Origin: JBAXLO01 sp037134755
Lineage (GTDB): Bacteria; Bacteroidota; Bacteroidia; Bacteroidales; JACABE01
DNA length: 29,233 nucleotides
Reading direction: 5' to 3'
Assembly (NCBI GenBank): GCA_037134755.1
Contig: JBAXLO010000033.1
Coordinates: 1-29,233 of the forward strand
In this document: one piece after another, positions 16,837-23,369 of the stretch
Layout of the letters: every line of letters starts with the position of its first letter
Position numbering within the stretch: position 1 is the first letter of the stretch
Notes under the pieces: generated by a model
The model's input: only the letters and a program-made list of their open reading frames with translations
Told to the model about the DNA's origin: nothing
Databases searched by the model: none
Position numbers and translations under genes: made by a program

Positions 16837-17853
16837 TTACATTCCTCCTGCCATTTTTGTATAAACTAATTTAGATATTTCACTTATAATTGAAGACAAG
16901 CTATTTAGTTGAGGACCCTTTGTCATTACAGTGATTATATATGGATTATCTGCAACGTAAACAATACCCGATTCGGATAATTCGTGCATCTCGTTAGTAC
17001 CTGCTTCGCCAAATTTATGAGCTACTGTTACATTTTTAGGTAATTCTTTAATCAAGCCATCTTTAAAATCACACTCACTCAACAATGATGCAGCATATTC
17101 CGAATCTTTGTTACTTAAATAAGAAGCATTAAATAAAACCTTGAAAAATACAGAATATTCCTTTGCTGATAAATGAAAAAGACTTCTATTATCCATGTTT
17201 TTAATACTTATACCTAAGTCGGTATAAACTTTATTATAAATTGATGCATCCATATATTCCGATAATAAGTAGGTTGCATTGTTATCAGAGTTTGCTATCA
17301 TATAATGCAAAAGCTCTCTCACCTTATACCTCTGCCCAATCTTTATAGATTTGGTTAAAATGTTTTGTTGTACATCATTATATTTCTTTTTTGAGATAAC
17401 ATAACTATCAAGTGTATTTGGATCCTTTTCGTTCATCTTTAAATAAGTAATTAAGATAGGAACTTTAAGCAACGACCCTGGTTGATAAGACTCTTGTGGA
17501 TTTAATTCCATCCATTCACCATTATTAAAATCTCTTATATAAACAGAAGCTGAATTAAGACTCCCATCAATTTTATATTTTTCAACTAGATTATTGATAC
17601 CTATCTTTAAAGAAGAATATCTTGGTGACTCAGTAGTTTCCTCTGCATAAAGAATAGGCTTAGTATAATGATAATCATTTAAACGAACTGTTTTTAAATT
17701 CTTACTACCATCATTAGCATTGGTATTATCTTTTTTAATATCTGAACTATTCCCAAAAGAATTATAATTATTTTCAAGAATAAAGAAAGCTATAACTCCA
17801 CCTAAAAGCATAGGGAACAATGCATATAATAAAGGAACCTTTTTAGTTATCAT
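16837..17853 (-). CDS. Membrane-anchored serine hydrolase of the class A beta-lactamase fold
   Basis: A 338-residue periplasmic serine hydrolase (Beta-lactamase2 family). One N-terminal hydrophobic segment at about residues 8-26 probably anchors it in the inner membrane; a polar linker follows to about residue 75. The active-site motifs are in order: SLLK at 127-130 (nucleophile S127, base K130), SDN at 189-191, and KFG at 280-282 where KTG is usual. I see no clear equivalent of the deacylating glutamate of the omega loop in LGISIKNMDNRSLFHLSAKEYS. Family members include beta-lactamases, D,D-peptidases and other peptidoglycan-active hydrolases. The KFG change and missing glutamate make true beta-lactamase activity doubtful; a cell-wall role is inferred. 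It stands alone, with no operon partner. Confidence 0.85.
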   Translation of the reverse strand: MITKKVPLLYALFPMLLGGVIAFFILENNYNSFGNSSDIKKDNTNANDGSKNLKTVRLNDYHYTKPILYAEETTESPRYSSLKIGINNLVEKYKIDGSLNSASVYIRDFNNGEWMELNPQESYQPGSLLKVPILITYLKMNEKDPNTLDSYVISKKKYNDVQQNILTKSIKIGQRYKVRELLHYMIANSDNNATYLLSEYMDASIYNKVYTDLGISIKNMDNRSLFHLSAKEYSVFFKVLFNASYLSNKDSEYAASLLSECDFKDGLIKELPKNVTVAHKFGEAGTNEMHELSESGIVYVADNPYIITVMTKGPQLNSLSSIISEISKLVYTKMAGGM

Positions 17854-18217
17854 AATAACTTTTTATTTTTAATGTCTTGATATTTTTAAATACTTTTTAA
17901 AAACTTACTTTTTATATAAATGTAAAGGAATATAGCAAATGAAAATCTATTCCTTGAAAGCCTTGATTTATCTATCGATTTTAAAAGCATATATTCTAAA
18001 ACCTTAGAAAAATTAACCCTTCTACATTAGAAGCTGCAAAGATACACCAATAAATACTACTAATGCGTTAATAAAGTATTAAATATTTGTTAAAATTATA
18101 GCAACCTCAATTACAAAAGTAGAAGATTCCTTTAATACATATAAGTATATTAGACAAATTAAGGACGTTAGGCTTTATTGAATAAAAAAACCTTACCTTT
18201 GCAGCAAATTTTAATGC
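17854..18217. other. Divergent intergenic region
   Basis: A 364-nt A+T-rich gap between the serine hydrolase (-) and the ABC-F gene (+). It holds TATCTTTG on the minus strand (18044-18037), a possible distant -7 element for the hydrolase, and TACCTTTG on the plus strand (18194-18201) for the ABC-F gene. No small gene, hairpin or repeat is evident. Confidence 0.5.
18194..18201 (+). promoter_or_regulatory. Candidate -7 promoter element of the ABC-F gene
   Basis: TACCTTTG matches TAnnTTTG and ends 16 nt before the ATG at 18218, so the leader would be about ten bases. The TTATTG just upstream (18175-18180) is too close to serve as a standard -33 element. Confidence 0.45.
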
Positions 18218-20161
18218 ATGATTTCAGTTAATAAACTATCAATACACTTTACCGGAACTGATTTATTCAATGATGTTTCCTTTATTATTAATGATAAAGA
18301 CAGAATTGGACTTGTTGGTAAAAATGGTGCCGGCAAATCTACTTTACTTAAGATACTTGCCGGTCAACAAGATCCTGAAAAGGGAGAAATTGTAATGACT
18401 ACCGATCAAACTGTCGGATATCTTCCTCAAGAGATGGTTCCTGATAGCAAGAAATCTGTATTTGACGAAGCTCTTACTGCCTTTACGGAAGCTTTACATC
18501 TTGAAGAACAAATAAAGAAACTTACTAATAGTATTGCTACAAGAACTGATTTTGAAACGAATGCTTATATGGATCTTGTTCATAAGCTTACTGATGCTGA
18601 TGAAAGATATAGGATGATTGGTGGGAATACTATGCAGGCTGATACCGAGAAAATATTGTTGGGTTTAGGTTTTCTTAAAGAAGAATTCACCAGATCGATG
18701 ACAGAATTCAGTAGTGGTTGGCAAATGAGGGTTGAATTAGCTAAGATATTATTAACAAAGCCTGATACAATACTTTTAGATGAACCGACAAACCATTTAG
18801 ATATTGAATCTATTCAATGGTTAGAGGGATTTTTGATTAATTATCAGGGTGCTGTTGTGTTGGTTTCTCATGACAGGGCTTTTCTTGATAATGTTACTAC
18901 CAGAACTATAGAAATTACTCTTGGTAAGATAAATGATTATAAAACTTCTTATTCTGAATACGTTATTCAGCGTGCAGAAAGAAGAGAAAGCCAGATGAAT
19001 GCCTTCAATAATCAACAAAAAGAAATAGATGATATCGAAAAGTTTGTTGACAGGTTTAGATATAAGTCAACAAAGTCACGTCAGGTGCAATCTCGTATCA
19101 AATTGCTTGAAAAGATGGACATTATTGAGGTGGAAGGTATGGATAAAAGTGCCATTCATTTCAAATTTCCACCTGCACCTCATTCTGGTAAAGTGGTTGT
19201 TGAATCAAATGATCTTACTAAGAAATATGATGAAAAGATAATACTTGATAAGATAAACTTTGCTGTGAATAAAGGCGAAAAGATTGCCTTTGTTGGTAAA
19301 AATGGTGAAGGCAAAACGACCTTGTCGAGAATAATTGTAGGAGATCTTACTTATACAGGTGAAATTAAGTTAGGTCATCAGGTAATTATTGGATATTTTG
19401 CCCAAAATCAAGCAGCAATGTTGGATGGAGAGAAGACAGTTTTTGAAACTATTGATGATGTTGCGGTAGGAGAGATACGTCCAAGGATAAGAGCTATCTT
19501 AGGTGGGTTTTTATTTGGTGCTGAAGAGATTGATAAGAAAGTAAAAGTCCTATCCGGAGGCGAAAAATCAAGATTAGCATTAGCTAAACTTTTATTAACC
19601 CCTGTTAATCTTTTGGTACTTGATGAACCTACCAATCATTTAGATATGCAATCCAAAGATATATTAAAAAATGCTTTATTACAGTTCGAAGGCACCTTGA
19701 TAGTTGTGTCTCATGACAGGGATTTTCTGCAAGGGCTCACCGATAAGGTATATGAATTTAAAAAGCGTCATATAAGAGAGTATATAGGTGATGTATATGA
19801 CTTTTTGGAAAGCAGAAAACTGGAAGATTTAAAACAACTTGAGAAATCAAATAAGAATAATACTACTTCAAAGGACACTTTAAGTTCTGATAATAAAGTA
19901 AACTGGGAAAAGAAACGTGAATATGAGAAAGAAAAGCGTAAGATTACCAGTCAGATTGAAAAATGCGAGAAAGAAATTACAAATATAGAAACTGAACTGA
20001 GTAAGTTTGATGATGTTTTGATGAATCCTTCGAAATATAAAGATGAATTTAAGAAAGATGACATTTATATTACTTATAATAATCTTAAAAGAAACCTAGA
20101 AAAACAGATGTCCTTCTGGGAAGAACTACATATTACGCTCGAAGAATTTGAAGCAAGCTAA
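18218..20161 (+). CDS. ABC-F family ATP-binding protein, ribosome-associated
   Basis: A soluble ABC protein of 647 residues with two nucleotide-binding domains and no membrane segment. Domain 1: Walker A GKNGAGKST at about 34-42, signature FSSGWQMRVELAK, Walker B LLDEPTNHLD near 186. Domain 2: Walker A GKNGEGKTT near 359, signature LSGGEKSRLALAK, Walker B VLDEPTNHLD near 467. The linker between them (FVDRFRYKSTKSRQVQSR) is the P-site tRNA-interaction segment of ABC-F factors. A charged coiled coil fills about residues 560-647, as in Uup/YdiF-type members. ABC-F proteins act on the ribosome to relieve stalling or give antibiotic protection; which applies here cannot be decided. Both catalytic glutamates are present (DEPTNHLD), so it should be an active ATPase. 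It is a single gene, convergent with the prenyl synthase. Confidence 0.95.
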   Translation: MISVNKLSIHFTGTDLFNDVSFIINDKDRIGLVGKNGAGKSTLLKILAGQQDPEKGEIVMTTDQTVGYLPQEMVPDSKKSVFDEALTAFTEALHLEEQIKKLTNSIATRTDFETNAYMDLVHKLTDADERYRMIGGNTMQADTEKILLGLGFLKEEFTRSMTEFSSGWQMRVELAKILLTKPDTILLDEPTNHLDIESIQWLEGFLINYQGAVVLVSHDRAFLDNVTTRTIEITLGKINDYKTSYSEYVIQRAERRESQMNAFNNQQKEIDDIEKFVDRFRYKSTKSRQVQSRIKLLEKMDIIEVEGMDKSAIHFKFPPAPHSGKVVVESNDLTKKYDEKIILDKINFAVNKGEKIAFVGKNGEGKTTLSRIIVGDLTYTGEIKLGHQVIIGYFAQNQAAMLDGEKTVFETIDDVAVGEIRPRIRAILGGFLFGAEEIDKKVKVLSGGEKSRLALAKLLLTPVNLLVLDEPTNHLDMQSKDILKNALLQFEGTLIVVSHDRDFLQGLTDKVYEFKKRHIREYIGDVYDFLESRKLEDLKQLEKSNKNNTTSKDTLSSDNKVNWEKKREYEKEKRKITSQIEKCEKEITNIETELSKFDDVLMNPSKYKDEFKKDDIYITYNNLKRNLEKQMSFWEELHITLEEFEAS

Positions 20162-20172
20162 AACAAAAGAGT

Positions 20173-20208
20173 TAAACCGTAAACCGTAATTCGTAATTCG
20201 TAATTATT
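20173..20208. repeat. Short 7-bp tandem repeat between convergent genes
   Basis: A run of 7-bp units: CGTAAAC once, then CGTAATT three times. It fills most of the 53-nt gap between the ABC-F gene and the prenyl synthase gene. No terminator hairpin is visible in this gap. Confidence 0.6.
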
Positions 20209-20214
20209 TGTCAG

Positions 20215-21189
20215 TTATGACTCTCTTTTCATAAGTTGTGCAGCAAAAGAAATCAAGTTTTCTTTTCTTTCGTCTGATACATCAATATTTTTAAGATTCT
20301 CTAAAGCTTTATTATAATAAGCTTCCATTTCGGCAACGGTTATTGCTTCAATATCTAATTCATTATAAATAGCTTTCACTCCGTTTATCTTAATATCACT
20401 ATCCTCTTCGTTTAAACTAAAGAATTTTTGCAGATGTGATAATCTTTCTCCTTTTGCCAGTTCAAAAGCTTTTAAATAAAGAAATGTTTTCTTATTAGTA
20501 ATAATGTCTCCTCCAGTCATCTTACCAAACTTTTCAACATCTGAATACACATCTAAAAAATCATCCTTTAATTGAAAAGCAATACCAATATTAACACCAA
20601 AATCATAGATGTTTTTCTGATCAGTTTCGCTTACTTCTGCAATAATTGCTCCTGTTTTAAGACTACAACCCAGGAGTACAGCAGTTTTAAGGCGAATCAT
20701 ATCTAAATAATCAGCGATAGATACGTCATTAAGTGTCTCAAAATTCATGTCGTACTGCTGACCTTCGCAAACCTCAATAGATGTTTGGTTGAACAACTTT
20801 AACAGATCGGGCAAAAGATGTGCATCTGCCTTAATTATATACTGATATGCTGTAATAAACATCACATCGCCCGATAGTATTGCTATGTTTGTATTCCACT
20901 TTTTATATACTGTTTCCAAGCCTCTTCTTATTGGGGCTTTGTCCATTATGTCATCGTGAAGCAAGGTGAAGTTGTGAAATATTTCGATACCTAATGCAGG
21001 GTTTATTGCTTTTTCTATATCTCCACCAAACATATCACAAGCAATTAACACTAATACCGGCCTTAATCGCTTGCCGGTCTGAGAGAGTGTATATTCAACA
21101 GGGGCATACAATTCCGAAGGATTACCTTCAAAGGTTTGTTTTGAAAAAGCTATTGCTACTTTTTCCTGTAATTCTTGTACTGAAGGCAT
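20215..21189 (-). CDS. Trans-polyprenyl diphosphate synthase
   Basis: Condenses isopentenyl diphosphate with allylic diphosphates to build isoprenoid chains for quinones or carriers. It has 324 residues. The first aspartate-rich motif is LLHDDIMD (DDIMD, 79-83) and the second is LKDDFLD (DDFLD, 209-213), both intact. GKRLRPVL at 39-46 is the conserved IPP-binding region, and GQQYDM is also present. The five-residue-upstream position is F74 (HNFTLLHDD); an aromatic residue here usually limits chain length, pointing to a short product (C15-C20) rather than a long quinone side chain, but this is a prediction. The DDxxD spacing differs from the E. coli IspA type. Its start is 3 nt after the rfbA stop codon on the same strand, so the two are cotranscribed. 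Confidence 0.92.
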   Translation of the reverse strand: MPSVQELQEKVAIAFSKQTFEGNPSELYAPVEYTLSQTGKRLRPVLVLIACDMFGGDIEKAINPALGIEIFHNFTLLHDDIMDKAPIRRGLETVYKKWNTNIAILSGDVMFITAYQYIIKADAHLLPDLLKLFNQTSIEVCEGQQYDMNFETLNDVSIADYLDMIRLKTAVLLGCSLKTGAIIAEVSETDQKNIYDFGVNIGIAFQLKDDFLDVYSDVEKFGKMTGGDIITNKKTFLYLKAFELAKGERLSHLQKFFSLNEEDSDIKINGVKAIYNELDIEAITVAEMEAYYNKALENLKNIDVSDERKENLISFAAQLMKRES

Positions 21190-21192
21190 CTT

Positions 21193-22053
21193 TTATTTTA
21201 GTAATTGCATTAGATAGTCGCCATAACCACTTTTCAACAATGGTTTGGCAGTTTCAATGAGTTGCATTTTATCAATAAAGCCCATTCGATAAGCAATTTC
21301 CTCAATACAACCAATCTTTAAACCCTGGCGTTTCTCAATAACCTCAACATATTGAGAAGCCTGATTTAATGAATCAAAAGTTCCGGTATCAAGCCAGGCA
21401 GTACCTCTGCTTAATATGCCAACTTTTAATAAATCATGTTCAAGATAGTATTTATTAACATCGGTTATCTCATATTCACCTCTTTTGCTGGGCTGTATTG
21501 ATTTAGCAACCTCAACAACTGTATTATCATAAAAATAAATACCGGGAACAGCAAAGTTTGATTTAGGCTCTATTGGTTTTTCTTCTATCGAAATAGCTTT
21601 TCTATTCACATCAAATTCAACAACACCATATCTTTGAGGATCTGATACATGATATGCAAATACTATTCCACCTACAGGGTCATTACATTCGCATAATAAA
21701 CCTGCTAATCCGCTACCATAAAAGATATTATCACCTAAAATTAGTGCTACTTTATCATTGCCAATAAATTCTTCTCCAATAACAAAAGCTTGTGCAAGCC
21801 CATTAGGTACTTCTTGAACTTTATAGCTAAATTTGCAACCAATCTGACTACCATCGCCCAACAATCTTTCGAAATTCGGGAGATCTTGTGGTGTTGATAT
21901 GATTAATACTTCCTTAATTCCTGCCATCATCAGCACAGATAAAGGATAATACACCATTGGCTTATCATATATGGGCATCAGTTGTTTACTAACTGCAATT
22001 GTTAGGGGGTGAAGTCTTGTTCCAGAGCCGCCTGCTAAAATTATTCCCTTCAT
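21193..22053 (-). CDS. rfbA: Glucose-1-phosphate thymidylyltransferase
   Basis: Makes dTDP-glucose from dTTP and glucose-1-phosphate, the first step of dTDP-L-rhamnose and related sugar synthesis for surface polysaccharide. It has 286 residues, the usual size. The nucleotidyltransferase motif is GIILAGGSGTRLHPLT at 3-18, followed by SKQLMPIYDKPMVYYPLS. LILGDNIFYG and the FAYHVSDPQRYGVVEFD segment bind nucleotide and sugar, and SIEEKP and the AWLDTGT motif are present. It is upstream of the prenyl synthase gene with a 3-nt gap. The other rml genes (rfbB, C, D) are not here, so the dTDP-sugar made is not determined by context. A TAnnTTTG element lies 23 nt upstream of the ATG. Confidence 0.96.
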   Translation of the reverse strand: MKGIILAGGSGTRLHPLTIAVSKQLMPIYDKPMVYYPLSVLMMAGIKEVLIISTPQDLPNFERLLGDGSQIGCKFSYKVQEVPNGLAQAFVIGEEFIGNDKVALILGDNIFYGSGLAGLLCECNDPVGGIVFAYHVSDPQRYGVVEFDVNRKAISIEEKPIEPKSNFAVPGIYFYDNTVVEVAKSIQPSKRGEYEITDVNKYYLEHDLLKVGILSRGTAWLDTGTFDSLNQASQYVEVIEKRQGLKIGCIEEIAYRMGFIDKMQLIETAKPLLKSGYGDYLMQLLK

Positions 22054-22076
22054 TTTTGTTGTTATTTAAGTTTAGC

Positions 22077-22084
22077 CAAAAGTA
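22077..22084 (-). promoter_or_regulatory. Candidate -7 promoter element of the rfbA-prenyl synthase operon
   Basis: TACTTTTG on the minus strand (22084-22077) matches TAnnTTTG and ends 23 nt before the rfbA ATG. No clear -33 TTG is seen. Confidence 0.45.
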
Positions 22085-22369
22085 GTTATAATTTTTGTTA
22101 TACGAGCTATAATAAAAATATTTTCTTTTTTATTTTTAAAATGTCCTTTTAAATCAATATTATTAGACATAATTAAAAGAAAAATCATAACAGCTATCTT
22201 TATAATTTTACACCCTATTATCAAGAGTGTATTCCCAGATAAAAAAGTTAGATTCGCTCCGATACTTATGCTTATTTTTACACAAAGTAAGTATAATATG
22301 ATGATATTCTTACTTATTATTTATAAGAAAATAGATGTTTATTAGATAAAAAAAGACGTTTTTTAAAGG
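22085..22369. other. A+T-rich stretch with no recognisable feature
   Basis: Sequence between the rfbA promoter region and the 21-bp repeat ladder. I see no gene, RNA or strong hairpin in it. Confidence 0.4.
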
Positions 22370-22621
22370 TGCGTTCACATTGCATCAATCTGCGTTCACA
22401 TTTAGCAAAGGTGAACGCACAATTGTTAAAGGTGAAGACAGAATGATCCAAGATGCGTTCACTTTGTTCACAAGTGAAGTCTCCCTTATCAAAACTGAAC
22501 TCAGTTTAGATAAATGTGAAGTCAGTTTGATGCAATCTGAAGTCAGATTAATCATAACTGAAGTCAGATTGATGCAATGTGAAGTCAGATTGATGCAAAG
22601 TGAACGCAGATGTGTTAAATG
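22370..22621. repeat. A+T-rich 21-bp repeat ladder with boxes in both orientations (12 units)
   Basis: Twelve 9-bp boxes start exactly every 21 nt from 22370 to 22601. TGCGTTCAC is at 22370, 22391 and 22454; TGAACGCAC at 22412; TGAAGACAG at 22433; TGAAGTCTC at 22475; TGAACTCAG at 22496; TGAAGTCAG at 22517, 22538, 22559 and 22580; TGAACGCAG at 22601. Each is followed by a 12-bp A+T-rich spacer, often close to ATTGATGCAATG. TGCGTTCAC is the reverse complement of GTGAACGCA, so boxes occur in both directions without leaving the register. Adjacent opposite boxes (22391 and 22411) form a 9-bp stem with an 11-nt loop. The 87-codon open frame across the ladder is a by-product of the 21-nt period. Confidence 0.88.
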
Positions 22622-22840
22622 TGGCTTTTTTCGTGGTTTTTGAATGTTTATTTGGCATAATCTATTGATTACATTGCAATAATATCTTATCAAAAAAGCA
22701 ATAAAAAGCTTATTTAGACACATTATTAGTTTATATCTGTTAAAAAGAGCAAATTTTATCTTCCTTTGTCATTTTATCTCTTTAAGATGAAAAAAGAAAT
22801 TATTTTATTAAATTCTTATGATATATCTTAAAATAATACC

Positions 22841-22848
22841 TATCTTTG
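22841..22848 (+). promoter_or_regulatory. Candidate -7 promoter element upstream of the broken small gene
   Basis: TATCTTTG matches TAnnTTTG and lies about 130 nt upstream of the ATG at 22978. It is the only such element between the repeat ladder and the downstream genes. Confidence 0.35.
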
Positions 22849-22977
22849 TTTGCTTTTTAAAAAGATATTAATAATTGGATTTCTGTTGGAATAAAAAGGC
22901 ATTATAAGAATCATTTAATAAAAAGAACAGGGTGATTGAGTATCCGTAAAATAGAATTATTTAAAAAAATAAAGAAA

Positions 22978-23340
22978 ATGAAAGTACCTAAAAAAGGATT
23001 AATAATATTTTTTGCAATAGCTTTTATATGTATGATTATATATACAATTATTGAAGATAGACATGAAAAAAGATGTTATAATCAATTTTATTCAACTGAT
23101 ATAAAGTGAAAAGTTGAATATGTGAAAACATATAACCATAGTGATGCATTTAAAATTGAAGGAGTTAAAGAAGAATTTATATTTTATTCTTATACGAGTA
23201 AATTAAGTGACAATAAGATTTTTAATTATATATGTGAAAAAGGTGATTCTATCATTAAACTTAAATATAGTGATACTCTAAAACTAATTAGGAATAATGG
23301 TAAAGTGTATTTATATACCTTTAAGAAAATCCAAAATTAA
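22978..23340 (+). pseudogene. Small membrane-anchored protein gene interrupted by in-frame TGA
   Basis: ATG at 22978 opens a frame of 43 codons: a lysine-rich start, then a hydrophobic segment at about residues 8-25 (GLIIFFAIAFICMIIYTI) and a charged region ending YSTDIK. It meets TGA at 23107-23109. The same frame continues for another 76 sense codons (KVEYVKTYNHSDAFKIEG ... KVYLYTFKKIQN) to TAA. The two halves read as one 120-residue protein; GGA to TGA (Gly to stop) would be a single-base change. Small anchored proteins of this style, ending in a GDSIIK..SDTL..I..Y.YTF pattern, occur in Bacteroidota, but their role is unknown to me. A GTG at 23122 could start the second half, but no leader supports it. 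A nonsense mutation or sequencing error is likelier than recoding. Confidence 0.7.
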
Positions 23341-23369
23341 ATTAAATCAATCAAACAAATAATATTACA

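Noticed and set aside
22380..22643. 87-codon plus-strand frame and its minus-strand counterpart over the A+T-rich ladder
   Set aside because: Same by-product of a 21-nt period. Boxes in reversed orientation break any consistent peptide repeat, which argues against protein-level selection.
23107..23109. TGA read as selenocysteine or as a sense codon
   Set aside because: No selenocysteine insertion machinery is visible in the window, the protein is not a redox family, and TGA ends pabB in the same window. A nonsense change from GGA is simpler.
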